49,904 bases of DNA from positions 1 through 49,904 of the forward strand of contig NTHE01000060.1 in assembly GCA_002551355.1 (NCBI GenBank), in the 5' to 3' direction. The first letter of the stretch is position 1; every line of letters starts with the position of its first letter. This document shows positions 8,788 through 17,578 of this stretch, one piece after another. The notes under the pieces were generated by a model. It was not told the DNA's origin, made no database searches, and saw nothing but the letters and a program-made list of their open reading frames with translations. The DNA is from Streptomyces sp. man185. GTDB lineage: Bacteria > Actinomycetota > Actinomycetes > Streptomycetales > Streptomycetaceae. A program made the translations under genes and the position numbers.

Positions 8788-9552
8788 TCACAAGCCGAAG
8801 CGACGCTGGAGGTCCCCCAGCTGGCCGGGCATGCGCGGAGTGGAGCCGTGTTGACCCCCACCGCCCGGCACACCGGGCTCGTTCGGCACGACGCCCGCCG
8901 CCTGCTCCGCCATCAGCGCCTCGGACGACTGGAGCAGCACCGTGCCCGCCCCGACGAACTCGAACTGGTGCTCCTCGCCCGACGTCCCGCCGATCCCCGT
9001 CAGTGACCGGAAGCCGCCCATCACGCCCGTCATGTACCCGTGGTCGTAGTGGTGGCAGGGAGAGGGGCAGTCGGCCCAGCCCACCAGCGCCTGCGGATCC
9101 ACCCGCAGCGGAGGCTCCATGAACACCACCGGGCCGTTCGACGCGGCCACGAACTTCCCCGTGCCGATCAGCGTCACGAACCCCGGCACGATCGACTGCT
9201 TCAGCGCCATCGTCGGCTGGTACGCCAGCAGGTTGCCGGACCGGATGGTGAGGTTCCCGTCCTCCAGGTCGAAGGAGTTCACATCGAAGGCCCGGTCGGC
9301 CAGCAGCATCTTCCCGCTGCCCTCCGCCACCACCCAGTCGCTCGCGTGCAGCGGCGAATGGAAGCTGGAGCGCACCAGCCGCTCGAACCGTCCGTGCCCG
9401 ATGCCGTCGAACTGGATCTGCCCGTAGTAGGCGATCATCTTGCCCTTCTGCAGGAACCACCGGCTCCCCTTGAGCTCCACGCAGAAGGTGTAGGAGTTGA
9501 CGTTGTCGTCCGACGGCAGCGTCATCGGGTCGAAGACCACGGGCGTGCTCAC
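8788..9552 (-). CDS. AIM24/TIGR00266-family protein (third gene of operon)
   Basis: 254-aa member of the AIM24 family (TIGR00266-like), which forms trimeric beta-rich tubes; bacterial function is unknown. Recurring features are GSRWFLQKGKMIAYYGQIQF near the N-terminus, GSGKMLLAD, the paired FDLEDGNLTIRSGNLLAYQP, and GTGKFVAASNGPVVFMEPPL. The Gly/Pro-rich C-terminal tail (VPGGGGQHG) is not part of the fold. GTG 9552 overlaps the stop of the preceding gene (GTGA), and GGAGGAG lies 5 nt upstream. Together with its two paralogs it forms a translationally coupled operon. No signal peptide or membrane segment is seen. Confidence 0.85.
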   Translation of the reverse strand: MSTPVVFDPMTLPSDDNVNSYTFCVELKGSRWFLQKGKMIAYYGQIQFDGIGHGRFERLVRSSFHSPLHASDWVVAEGSGKMLLADRAFDVNSFDLEDGNLTIRSGNLLAYQPTMALKQSIVPGFVTLIGTGKFVAASNGPVVFMEPPLRVDPQALVGWADCPSPCHHYDHGYMTGVMGGFRSLTGIGGTSGEEHQFEFVGAGTVLLQSSEALMAEQAAGVVPNEPGVPGGGGQHGSTPRMPGQLGDLQRRFGL

Positions 9553-10199
9553 AGCTTCTCCTCCGATGCCTGGACGTACACCGCGCCGCTCCCGCTCAGC
9601 TCCAGCTGGAACGCCTCGCCGGAGCCCCGCCCCACCATGTCCCGCCAGCCGACGGCCGTGGACAGCTTGTTGCGGACCTCCCCGTGGTGGGCGACGTAGG
9701 CCTGCGGGTCCACATGGACCTCCCGGCCCGGCGTGATCGGCAGCTCGATCACGCCGCCGTGCGCCATCACCGCGACCGCGCCGTGTCCCTTGAGCGTGGT
9801 GGTGAACAGGCCCTGGCCGGTCACCTGGCCGCGCACCATGCCCATCACCCCGCCCTGCGAGCCCATGAACATCGTGCCCTGCTGGAGCGTCCCGTCGAAC
9901 GCGAGCAGCCGGTCGGCCTCCACGTACAGGGTGTCGCCGGACAGATTGATCACCTGGATGTGGTGGCCGCCGTGGCCGAACATCACCGTGCCCGAGCCCT
10001 CGACCGTCATCAGCGGCACGGCCTCGCCCGCCACCCGCCGGCCGATCATCGAGGCGACGCCGCCCTGGCCGCCCTGGATGTTCGGGGTGAAGGACACCTC
10101 GCCCCGGTACGCCAGCATCGCGCCACGCTGGCTGAACAGCTTCTGGCCGGGGGCGAGAGTGGCCTCGACCATCTTGGAGTTGATCTCCCGGAACGGCAT
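9549..10199 (-). CDS. AIM24/TIGR00266-family protein (second gene of operon)
   Basis: 216-aa AIM24 paralog. It begins MPFREINSKMVEATLAPGQK and carries the characteristic QRGAMLAYRGEVSF, VEGSGTVMFGHGGHHIQVIN, LYVEADRLLAFDGTL, and GLFTTTLKGHGAVAVMAHGG motifs. It ends in a short region with GSGEAFQLELSGSGAVYVQ. Its start codon shares one base with the stop of the upstream gene (TGATG), and its stop overlaps the next start. Three adjacent divergent paralogs suggest a hetero-oligomer, but that is inference. No catalytic residues are recognised. Confidence 0.87.
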   Translation of the reverse strand: MPFREINSKMVEATLAPGQKLFSQRGAMLAYRGEVSFTPNIQGGQGGVASMIGRRVAGEAVPLMTVEGSGTVMFGHGGHHIQVINLSGDTLYVEADRLLAFDGTLQQGTMFMGSQGGVMGMVRGQVTGQGLFTTTLKGHGAVAVMAHGGVIELPITPGREVHVDPQAYVAHHGEVRNKLSTAVGWRDMVGRGSGEAFQLELSGSGAVYVQASEEKL

Positions 10200-10831
10200 C
10201 AGACATCGCCCCCGACGGTGTTGCGCTCGCTGGGCTGCACGTAGACCAGTCCTTCGCCCTCGAAGCGGATCTGGAACGCCTCGCCCGAGCCCTCGCCCAT
10301 CAGCGTCCGGAAGTTCACCCCGGCCTGGAAGTGCTGTTGCAGCCGGCCCTGATGGGCGATGTACGCGCCGGGGTCGACCATCAGCGGATACTGCGGCGAC
10401 ACCCGCAGCAGCACCGCCGCGCCGTCCGACGTGATCGCCGCCTGCCCGGTGCCCTCCACGGTGGTGGTGAACAGGCCGTTGCCGCTCGCCCCGCCGCGCA
10501 GCCCGGTGAACGTCGTGCCCGTGCGCAGCCCGGCGTCGGTGGCCAGCAGATTGCTCGCCTCGACGTACAGCGTGTCGCCGTGCAGCGCGACCAGGTTGAT
10601 CTCGCTCGCCCGGTCGGCGAAGTAGCAGGTGCCCTGCCCGGACACCTCCATCACGGTCATCTGCTCGCCGGTCAGCCGGCGGGTCACCATGCCGCGGATC
10701 CCCTCACCGCCGCCGGACATCTTCTTGAAGGTCATCCGGCCGTCGTACGCGACCATCGAGCCGTTCTTCGCCTTGACGGCGTCGCCGGTCAGATCGACGG
10801 CGAGCGTCTTGCTGCCTTGGAGTCGGAACAT
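10199..10831 (-). CDS. AIM24/TIGR00266-family protein (first gene of operon)
   Basis: 210-aa AIM24 paralog, first of three. Motifs parallel the second copy: KNGSMVAYDGRMTFKKMSGG, VSGQGTCYFADRASEINLVA, LYVEASNLLATDAGL, GLFTTTVEGTGQAAITSDGA, and GSGEAFQIRFEGEGLVYVQP. I prefer ATG 10831 because GAGG lies 7 nt upstream; a GTG two codons earlier (10837) is the alternative. A 230-bp gap separates it from the divergent DUF3817 gene, so its promoter must be there. Soluble, no export signal. Function is unknown in bacteria. Confidence 0.87.
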   Translation of the reverse strand: MFRLQGSKTLAVDLTGDAVKAKNGSMVAYDGRMTFKKMSGGGEGIRGMVTRRLTGEQMTVMEVSGQGTCYFADRASEINLVALHGDTLYVEASNLLATDAGLRTGTTFTGLRGGASGNGLFTTTVEGTGQAAITSDGAAVLLRVSPQYPLMVDPGAYIAHQGRLQQHFQAGVNFRTLMGEGSGEAFQIRFEGEGLVYVQPSERNTVGGDV

Positions 10832-11064
10832 CGCCACGCCTCGACGTTAGCCCTCCGCCCGGCCCCCGAGCCAGGTCCCGCACAACCGTTACGCCCCTGA
10901 TGCTCCCCTGATGCGCACCCGGACCGGCCCTGATATGCGGCGATACGCGCGGCCGCCGCCGCGGTGGCCCCCGGCTCCGGGGACGTACCGGCTCGATGCC
11001 ACAATGAGGGAGGCTTGTGCCTGGGTTCACAAGCCCTCGCGACCCTCCCACCGAAGGTGCCCCT

Positions 11065-11415
11065 GTGGACATCAAGACCGCTTCCGCCCTGCATCGGCTG
11101 CGCCTCATCTCGCTTCCCGAGGCGCTCTCCTTCCCGGCGCTGCTCATCTTCGGCTCGCTCCTCATGCGGGTCTCGGACATCGACTTCCTGATGCCGCCGC
11201 TCGGCGCGCTGCACGGCCTCCTCTTCACGATCTACGTGGTGTTCCTGCTGGACGTCTGGGTCAAGGCCAAGTGGCCGCTCAAGCGCGTCGCGCTGTTCTT
11301 CTTCCTCGCGGTCATCCCCTTCGGCGGGCTCTACGGCGACAAGCTCCTGAAGCAGTACGAGGCCGACGGCGTCATCGCCGCCCGCGCCCGTCGCGAGGGC
11401 ACGGTCAGCGCATGA
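11065..11415 (+). CDS. DUF3817 integral membrane protein (copy 1)
   Basis: 116-aa membrane protein of the DUF3817/TIGR03954 family. It has three hydrophobic helices: SFPALLIFGSLLM, ALHGLLFTIYVVFLLDVW and VALFFFLAVIPFGGLYG. The family signature GALHGLLFTIYVVF ... KAKWPL is clear. GTG 11065 follows GAAGG by 8 nt; a longer frame upstream has no ribosome site. The stop overlaps the next gene (ATGA), so the two are coupled. A second copy lies at 21.9 kb and keeps the same HGxLFxxYVVF and KAKWP motifs. No function is established. Confidence 0.85.
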   Translation: MDIKTASALHRLRLISLPEALSFPALLIFGSLLMRVSDIDFLMPPLGALHGLLFTIYVVFLLDVWVKAKWPLKRVALFFFLAVIPFGGLYGDKLLKQYEADGVIAARARREGTVSA

Positions 11416-11708
11416 TCGTCGCGTTCTCGGTCTCGCCGCTCGGTGTCGGTGAGGACGTCGGGGAGTACGTCGCCGACGCCGTACGGGTCGTCCGCGAATC
11501 CGGGCTCCCCAACCGCACCGACGTCATGTTCACCTCCATCGAGGGGGAGTGGGACGAGGTCATGGACGTCGTCAAGCGTGCCGTCGCGGCCGTCGAGGCC
11601 CGTGCCGGCCGCGTCTCCCTGGTGCTGAAGGCCGACATCCGGCCCGGCGTCACCGACGGTCTGACCTCGAAGGTCGAGACCGTGGAGCGGTACCTCGGGG
11701 GCGTCTGA
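11412..11708 (+). CDS. MTH1187/DUF77-family thiamine-binding-type protein
   Basis: 98-aa protein of the MTH1187/YkoF-like family (DUF77). Members form ferredoxin-like tetramers and some bind thiamine or its pyrimidine. Visible motifs are AFSVSPLGVGEDVGEYVADA at the N-terminus, NRTDVMFTSIEGEWDEVMDV in the middle and VSLVLKADIRPGVTDGL near the end. The ATG overlaps the stop of the DUF3817 gene, so they are cotranscribed, and a strong hairpin follows the stop. Ligand binding in this copy is inferred from the family only. Confidence 0.88.
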   Translation: MIVAFSVSPLGVGEDVGEYVADAVRVVRESGLPNRTDVMFTSIEGEWDEVMDVVKRAVAAVEARAGRVSLVLKADIRPGVTDGLTSKVETVERYLGGV

Positions 11709-11752
11709 CCCCCTGACGCACCGTCCGCGCGGACCCGTCCCGCGTTCACCCG

Positions 11753-11786
11753 AAAAGCCCCCGCCGCCACACGGCCGGGGGCTTTT
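11753..11786 (+). terminator. Rho-independent terminator with T tract
   Basis: AAAAGCCCCCG and CGGGGGCTTTT are perfect 11-bp arms around a short loop with an extra inner CCG/CGG pairing, ending in a T run. It ends the DUF3817/thiamine-binding operon and isolates it from cslA. Confidence 0.9.
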
Positions 11787-11889
11787 GCGGTTCCGGACCG
11801 AAAACCGCTCACTCGGACCTGCCAAGTCGACACGCCGTTAGCCGTCCCTTTCTGTAGGGATATCAACCCGTTCGACAGTGGGAGGCACG

Positions 11890-13707
11890 GTGCGGTCGGA
11901 GGGCTACGACTACGACACCTACAGCCGGCTCGCGGGTCCGCTCACGGAGCCGGAACCGACGGGGTACCGGGTGCGGTACAAGAGCCTGCTCTCGACGGAG
12001 AAGCACCGAATAAGGGCCGTCCTGCTGATGACGCTCGCCCCGGTGCTCACCGGGATCCTCCTGCTGTACCTGGTCTGGCCCACGCACTGGACCGAGCGGG
12101 AGAACGGGGAGCGCTGGCTGGTCGTCGCCGACACCGTGATGCTGGTGTCGATCGCCCTGATCGAGCTGTTCATGCTGGTCAACGTGGTCTCCATCGCGCA
12201 CGCCACGCTCGTCGCGCGGGACCCCGTCCCGGTGACGCCCGAGCCGGGCACCCGGGTCGCGTTCCTGACCACGTACGTCCCCGGCAAGGAGCCCCTCTCC
12301 ATGGTCCGCGCCACCCTCAAGGGGGCCGTCCAGGTCACGCACGCCGGCCCGATGGACGTCTGGCTGCTCGACGAGGGCGACGACCCCGGGGCCCGGATGC
12401 TCTGCGCGGAGCTCGGCGTCCACCACTTCACCCGGCGCGGGGTCCCCGAGTGGAACCGCGACAAGGGCGTCCACAAGGCGAAGACGAAGCACGGCAACTA
12501 CAACGCCTGGATCGCCCTGCACGGCGGTGACTACGACTTCTTCGCCTCCGTCGACACCGACCACGTGCCCATGCCCAACTTCCTGGAGCGGATGATGGGC
12601 TACTTCCGCGACCCGGACGTCGCCTTCGTCGTCGGACCGCAGGTCTACGGGAACTACGATTCGGCCGTCACCAAGGCCGCCGAGTCGCAGCAGTTCCTCT
12701 TCCACGCCCTGATCCAGCGCGCGGGCAACCGCTACGGCGCCCCGATGTTCGTCGGCACCAACAACGTCGTGCGCATCGCCGCGCTGCGCCAGGTCGGCGG
12801 CCTGTACGACTCGATCACCGAGGACATGGCCACCGGTTTCGAGATCCACCGCCGCCGCAACCCGCGCACCGGGCACTACTGGCGTTCCGTCTACACCCCC
12901 GACGTGCTCGCCGTGGGCGAGGGGCCCGCCTCCTGGACGGACTTCTTCACCCAGCAGCTGCGCTGGTCCCGGGGAACGTACGAGACGCTGTTCAAGCAGT
13001 ACGGCAAGGCGCTGTTCCGGGTGCCTCCCGGCCGCCTCCTCAGCTACACGCTGATGCTCGTCTACTACCCGATGACCGCCGTGAACTGGCTGCTCGGCAT
13101 TCTGAGCTGTGTGCTGTTCCTGTGGTTCGGGGCGTCCGGCACCCAGGTCGCCGCCTCCATCTGGCTGATGCTCTACAGCGACGCCGCCGCCCTCCAGATC
13201 GGGCTCTACCTCTGGAACCGCCGGCACAACGTCTCGCCGCACGAACCCGAGGGCTCCGGCGGCCTGGCGGGCATGGCCATGTCCGCGCTCTCCGCGCCGA
13301 TCTACCTGAAGTCGCTCGGCTCGGCCGTCCTGCGCACGGACGGCCGGTTCGTCGTCACGCCCAAGGGCGGCCAGGTCTCTCCGGACCGGCTGCTCACCTT
13401 CCGTATCCACCTCTCCTGGGCGGCGGTCCTGCTCTCCTCGCTCGCCGCGTCGGTGTACCTCGACCACACCCATGTGGCGATGCGGACCTGGGCGACGCTC
13501 GGCCTCGCGATATCCCTCTCCCCGGTTCTCGTGTGGGCCTGGACCGTCCGGCAGGACAGGCGCGCCGATGCCGCGCGCGCCGTCCCCGTCCCGGCGCCCC
13601 CGTCGCCCGAACCGTCATACGTCACCGCGACCACGACCCCCGCCCCGCAGGCGACCACCACGGCGAGCGCCGCCACCACCGCAACCACCACCGCAGGAGG
13701 GAACTGA
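11890..13707 (+). CDS. cslA: Cellulose synthase-like GT2 glycosyltransferase CslA
   Basis: Membrane processive GT2 enzyme that makes the beta-glucan-like polymer at Streptomyces hyphal tips. Two N-terminal helices (VLLMTLAPVLTGILLLYLVW; MLVSIALIELFMLVNVVSIA) precede the cytoplasmic GT-A domain. That domain has DEGDD, the metal-binding DTD (Asp222, Asp224), TED, and the processivity motif QQLRW (Gln355, Arg358, Trp359). At least four C-terminal helices follow, then a Thr/Ala/Pro-rich tail. GTG 11890 is 4 nt after GGAGG; a GTG at 11878 is in frame but overlaps that site. glxA starts 3 nt after the stop. From memory, S. coelicolor has this pair at SCO2836/SCO2837, far from the genes that flank it here, so its location may be lineage-specific. 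Confidence 0.94.
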   Translation: MRSEGYDYDTYSRLAGPLTEPEPTGYRVRYKSLLSTEKHRIRAVLLMTLAPVLTGILLLYLVWPTHWTERENGERWLVVADTVMLVSIALIELFMLVNVVSIAHATLVARDPVPVTPEPGTRVAFLTTYVPGKEPLSMVRATLKGAVQVTHAGPMDVWLLDEGDDPGARMLCAELGVHHFTRRGVPEWNRDKGVHKAKTKHGNYNAWIALHGGDYDFFASVDTDHVPMPNFLERMMGYFRDPDVAFVVGPQVYGNYDSAVTKAAESQQFLFHALIQRAGNRYGAPMFVGTNNVVRIAALRQVGGLYDSITEDMATGFEIHRRRNPRTGHYWRSVYTPDVLAVGEGPASWTDFFTQQLRWSRGTYETLFKQYGKALFRVPPGRLLSYTLMLVYYPMTAVNWLLGILSCVLFLWFGASGTQVAASIWLMLYSDAAALQIGLYLWNRRHNVSPHEPEGSGGLAGMAMSALSAPIYLKSLGSAVLRTDGRFVVTPKGGQVSPDRLLTFRIHLSWAAVLLSSLAASVYLDHTHVAMRTWATLGLAISLSPVLVWAWTVRQDRRADAARAVPVPAPPSPEPSYVTATTTPAPQATTTASAATTATTTAGGN

Positions 13708-13710
13708 GCC

Positions 13711-15666
13711 ATGGCCTACCAGCCCTCGAAGAAGACGAAGAAGACGCTCCTGGGCGGCGGCGCGGTGGTGCTGCTCGCCGGGCTGAACGCTCCGGCGGCC
13801 CTCTCCTTCGCCGAGGACAGGTACCACGCGTACAAGATCGACCAGCCGGCGTACAAGGCGGAGTACGGCTCCTGGGAGCGCGTGAGCATCCCGAAGGAGT
13901 ACCGCACCAACGCCATCCACGCGGCGCTCCTGCACACCGGGAAGGTGCTGATCGTCGCGGGCTCCGGCAACGACGAGAAGAACTTCGACGAGGGCACCTT
14001 CGACACCGTGCTGTGGGACCCGGCCGAGAACACCTTCCAGAAGATCCCGACCCCGGAGGACTTCTTCTGCGGCGGCCACGCCCAGCTCCCCGACGGCCGC
14101 CTCCTGATCGCGGGCGGCACCGCCCGCTACGAGGTGCTCGACGACAAGGTGAAGCGGGCCGGCGGCGGGATGCGGGTCAAGAACGAGAACCCGGACAGGC
14201 CGCTGAAGCTCAAGAAGGGCACGGTCTTCCGCTCGCCCTCCGGCGTCGAGTACCGGGCCAGGTTCGATGTCACCGTGCCCAAGGCCAAGCGCGAGTTCGA
14301 GGTCGACTACTTCGAGAGCGGCCAGATGAAGCCGTGGAAGACCAAGGTGACCGCCGCCGAACAGCGGGTCTTCGTCGAGGCGGTGGACGACGGCCCGGAC
14401 GCGGTGGCGACGGACGCGGCCCAGTACGAGATCGTCGGCCTGAAGGGCAAGGAGGCCGCCAACTCCTACGGCCTCGCCGAGAAGATCACCATGGACAAGC
14501 AGGACTTCCAGGGGATCCGGGCCGCCTACGAGTTCGACCCGACGGCGGAGAAGTACATCAAGGTCGACCCCATGAAGGAGGCCCGCTGGTATCCGACGCT
14601 CGTCGGCCTGGAGGACGGCCGGGTGCTCTCCGTCTCCGGTCTCGACGACGTCGGCGCGATCCTGCCGGGCGACAACGAGATCTACGACCCGAAGACCAAG
14701 AAGTGGGGCAAGGGCCCCTTCCACTACTTCCCGACCTACCCGGCGCTCTTCCTCACCAAGGGCGGCAAGCTCTTCTACCCGGGCGCCAACGCCGGTTACG
14801 GCCCGGCCGACAAGGGGCGCGAGCCCGGGATCTGGGACCTGAAGAAGAACACCTTCACCAAGGTCCCCGGGCTGACCGACACCGACCAGCTGGAGACGGC
14901 GGCCTCGCTGATGCTGCCGCCCGTGCAGGACCAGAAGGTGATGGTGCTGGGCGGCGGCGGGGTCGGCGAGTCCAAGAAGTCCACGGCCCGCACGGCGGTC
15001 ATCGACCTGAAGCAGGACAGCCCGGCCTTCGAGCAGGGCCCCGACCTGCCGCAGGGCACGCGCTACCTGAACAGCGTGATCATGCCCGACGACACCGTCT
15101 TCACCAGCGGCGGATCCGAGGACTACCGGGGCCGCGGGGACAGCAACATCCTGAAGGCGCAGTCCTACGACCCGAAGACCAACACCTTCAAGGAGGCCGC
15201 CGAGCCGACCGTGGGGCGCAACTACCACTCCGAAGCGCTGCTGCTGCCCGACGGGCGGGTGGCGACCTTCGGCTCCGACTCGCTCTACGGCGACAAGGAC
15301 AACACCAAGCTCGGCAAGTTCGAGCAGCGCATGGAGGTCTACACCCCGCCCGCCCTGCACCGCGGCAAGGACAAGCGCCCGGTGATCGGGAACGGCCCCG
15401 AGGACGCCGAGCGCGGCACGACGGTCGCGTACGAGAGCGTCGACGCGGACCGGATCGCCACTGCCCGGCTGATGCGGCCGAGCGCCGTCACCCACACCAC
15501 CGACGTGGAGCAGCGCTCCATCGAGCTGGGCCTGAAGAAGGGCGACGGCAAGCTGAGCGTGACCCTGCCGGACGACCCCACGCTGGTGCCGCCCGGCTGG
15601 TACATGTTCTTCGTCACGGACACCGACGGCATCCCCTCCGAGGCGAAGTGGGTCAAGGTCACCTGA
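13711..15666 (+). CDS. glxA: GlxA, mononuclear copper radical oxidase (galactose-oxidase-like)
   Basis: Extracellular membrane-tethered copper radical oxidase that works with CslA on the tip glycan. 651 aa: a signal/anchor (LLGGGAVVLLAGLNAPAAL), a seven-bladed kelch propeller with DGR repeats, and a C-terminal Ig-like domain. Compared with fungal galactose oxidase, Cys120 in DFFCGGHAQLPDGR is the thioether Cys and Tyr294 in ARWYPTLVGLEDGR the cross-linked Tyr. Tyr505-His506 in RNYHSEALLLPDG and His595 in AVTHTTDVEQRS complete the copper site. All expected ligands are therefore present. An insert near residues 145-265 is typical of the bacterial type. GCAGGAGGG lies just upstream. Alignment to the fungal enzyme is by eye. 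Confidence 0.94.
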   Translation: MAYQPSKKTKKTLLGGGAVVLLAGLNAPAALSFAEDRYHAYKIDQPAYKAEYGSWERVSIPKEYRTNAIHAALLHTGKVLIVAGSGNDEKNFDEGTFDTVLWDPAENTFQKIPTPEDFFCGGHAQLPDGRLLIAGGTARYEVLDDKVKRAGGGMRVKNENPDRPLKLKKGTVFRSPSGVEYRARFDVTVPKAKREFEVDYFESGQMKPWKTKVTAAEQRVFVEAVDDGPDAVATDAAQYEIVGLKGKEAANSYGLAEKITMDKQDFQGIRAAYEFDPTAEKYIKVDPMKEARWYPTLVGLEDGRVLSVSGLDDVGAILPGDNEIYDPKTKKWGKGPFHYFPTYPALFLTKGGKLFYPGANAGYGPADKGREPGIWDLKKNTFTKVPGLTDTDQLETAASLMLPPVQDQKVMVLGGGGVGESKKSTARTAVIDLKQDSPAFEQGPDLPQGTRYLNSVIMPDDTVFTSGGSEDYRGRGDSNILKAQSYDPKTNTFKEAAEPTVGRNYHSEALLLPDGRVATFGSDSLYGDKDNTKLGKFEQRMEVYTPPALHRGKDKRPVIGNGPEDAERGTTVAYESVDADRIATARLMRPSAVTHTTDVEQRSIELGLKKGDGKLSVTLPDDPTLVPPGWYMFFVTDTDGIPSEAKWVKVT

Positions 15667-15743
15667 GGAGGCATAGCGGGAAGCACCCGCGCGCGTCAGT
15701 ACGGTCAGGGAGGGCAGGGGCCCGCCGGAAAGAGAAGGTGACC

Positions 15744-16301
15744 GTGGACGCGGCAGGCCAGGAGAGCTTCCGGGAGTTCGTGAGCAACCGTTCGACGGCG
15801 TTGCTGAAGACGGCCGTGCTGCTCAGCGGCGGGGACCGCCACGCGGGCGAGGACCTGTTGCAGAACGCGCTGCTCAAGGCCGCCGGGCGCTGGGGTCGGA
15901 TCGACGAACCCGAGGCGTACGTACGCCAGATCCTCTACCGGCAGCAGGTCAGCCGCTGGCGGCTGAAGGGGCGCAGACGGGAGGTGACGGTCGCCGAGCC
16001 GCCCGACCGCGGCAGCGGCACGGACGGGGCGGGAGCCGCCGACCTGCGTCTCGTGATGCGTGAGGCCCTGTCCCGGCTCACCGCCCGGCAGCGCACCGTC
16101 CTCGTGCTGCGCTTCTTCGAGGACCTGCCCGAGGCCGACGTGGCCCGCCTCCTCGGTTGCTCCGTCGGCACCGTGCGGTCCACCACCCACCGCTCCCTGG
16201 CCAGGCTGCGCGCCCACGCGCCCGAACTCACCGCCCTCGTCGGGTCCGCCGTGGAGAAGCCGCTGTCCCGCAGTTTCGCCGCCGTGGAGGTACGACCGTG
16301 A
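15744..16301 (+). CDS. SigE-family ECF-type RNA polymerase sigma factor
   Basis: About 185-aa group IV sigma factor of the actinobacterial SigE-like (TIGR02983-type) set. Region 2 reads FREFVSNRSTALLKTAVLLS ... AGEDLLQNALLKAAGRW ... EAYVRQILYRQQVSRWR. Region 4 reads LSRLTARQRTVLVLRFFEDL ... EADVARLLGCSVGTVRSTTH. GTG 15744 follows GAAGG by 5 nt; GTG 15738 is an alternative. Its stop overlaps the next gene's start (GTGA). It lies 77 nt after glxA on the same strand, so it could be read with cslA-glxA. The target promoter is unknown. The following membrane protein is the natural candidate for its regulator. Confidence 0.9.
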   Translation: MDAAGQESFREFVSNRSTALLKTAVLLSGGDRHAGEDLLQNALLKAAGRWGRIDEPEAYVRQILYRQQVSRWRLKGRRREVTVAEPPDRGSGTDGAGAADLRLVMREALSRLTARQRTVLVLRFFEDLPEADVARLLGCSVGTVRSTTHRSLARLRAHAPELTALVGSAVEKPLSRSFAAVEVRP

Positions 16302-17536
16302 ACGTCGAGGAACTCGTCCGTGACTCCCTGCGCGAGCAGGCCGCCGACGTCCCGCCCCCGCGCTCCGGCTTCGCCGACCGGGTTCTCGCCGAACGACGGC
16401 GTCGCCGGGCCCGCACCCTCGCCGCCGCCGCGGCCACCACGGCCCTGGTCGTCGCCGCGGCCGTGGGCGTGCCCGCGATGCTCGGCGCGGGCGACCCGGA
16501 CGACGGCCGGGGGCAGGGGATCCACGTGGCCGGCGGCGAGGTCTCCGGCCACGACGTCCAGAGCCATGTCGACCAGTCCCCGCCGCGCGACAGGATCGCC
16601 GTCGGTGATCAGGTCCTCGCCGCGTACTCCACCTCGAAGAAGGTCCGGCAGCCCAACCGCGACGAGATCGTCGAGCGGACCTACTCGGTGCTGAACCAGG
16701 AGACCGGCCGGTACGAGGTGGACGAGCGCTGGTCTCTCCTCGCCGTCGCGCCCGGCATGCGGACCGCCGCCGTCCTGGAACGCGAACTGCCGGCCCCCCG
16801 CATCGGGCTGCTCGACCTCCGTTCCGGGGAGGTGACCCGCTGGGTCCCGCTGGCCCAGGGCGTCGGCGGCCTCTTCTTCTCGCCCGACGGCAGCAAGCTG
16901 GTGGCCACCACGTACGACAAGAACCCGGACCGCGCCTACTGGTCCCACAAGGTCCAGGTGAACGACGACCTGGAGCCGTCGCGCGTGCCCTGCCGCACCG
17001 GGTTCGCCGTCGTCGACGTGGCGACGGGGGCCTCGGACTGGCATGCGCTGCCCGCGTTCTCCGGCGGCGGCGGGAACTACGGCTCCGGCGAGAAGCTGCG
17101 CTTCAACGCCGACGGCACCCTGCTGTACGAGCCCATCAACATGGCCCCCGGCGTCGTCTACCGCGACTTCGACGGCAGGAAGGTGACCGTACCGGCCGAG
17201 GAGGCCCACGTGGACCTCATGTTCGCGCCCGCGGGTCTCTCCCCGGACGGCGGGCTCGTCGCCGGGCCCTTCGCGGGCGGTGTGAAGACCACCGCCACCC
17301 AGGTCCTCGACCCCCGGACGGGCAAGCGCGTCGCCAAGCTGCGGGGTCAGCAACTCCTCGTCTGGGTCGACAGCAAGCGGCTGATCGCCTGGGACATCGC
17401 ACCCGGCGGCGGGGAGTACCGGAACCGCCTGGTGCTGGTCGGCATCGGCAGCGAGAAGACGATCTCCCTCAGCGGGGCCCGCACGCCCAGGGACCACTCG
17501 TCGAAGCGCTGGGAGCCGATCTTCGCCCGGAGCTGA
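16298..17536 (+). CDS. Membrane-anchored beta-propeller-like protein, possible anti-sigma partner
   Basis: 412 aa. An N-terminal cytoplasmic segment of about 39 residues (MNVEELVRDSLREQAADVPP ... RRRRART) is followed by one membrane helix (about 40-62). The rest is a large extracytoplasmic region with propeller-like blades: FFSPDGSKLVATTYD, RFNADGTLLYEP, GLSPDGGLVAGPF. The start overlaps the sigma-factor stop, so the two are coupled. The family pattern 'sigma factor followed by short N-terminal arm, TM, WD40-like exterior' is common in Streptomyces. No zinc anti-sigma motif (HxxxCxxC) is visible, so the anti-sigma role is inferred only. The gene is convergent with the GH6 gene. Confidence 0.8.
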   Translation: MNVEELVRDSLREQAADVPPPRSGFADRVLAERRRRRARTLAAAAATTALVVAAAVGVPAMLGAGDPDDGRGQGIHVAGGEVSGHDVQSHVDQSPPRDRIAVGDQVLAAYSTSKKVRQPNRDEIVERTYSVLNQETGRYEVDERWSLLAVAPGMRTAAVLERELPAPRIGLLDLRSGEVTRWVPLAQGVGGLFFSPDGSKLVATTYDKNPDRAYWSHKVQVNDDLEPSRVPCRTGFAVVDVATGASDWHALPAFSGGGGNYGSGEKLRFNADGTLLYEPINMAPGVVYRDFDGRKVTVPAEEAHVDLMFAPAGLSPDGGLVAGPFAGGVKTTATQVLDPRTGKRVAKLRGQQLLVWVDSKRLIAWDIAPGGGEYRNRLVLVGIGSEKTISLSGARTPRDHSSKRWEPIFARS

Positions 17537-17578
17537 GAGCGCGCGGTGCGCGGGCCCGCCGGAGCGTGCGCGACGGCC

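Noticed and set aside
13615..15495. 626-codon minus-strand frame opposite glxA
   Set aside because: Composition is typical antisense (Leu/Val/Gly/Asp/His rich), with no domains. glxA has complete catalytic motifs in the other frame.
13122..15735. Large plus-strand frame running through cslA and glxA into the sigma gene
   Set aside because: Only its last part (from about 15738) is real. Upstream it is an Arg/Gly/Pro-rich shadow of two well-defined genes.
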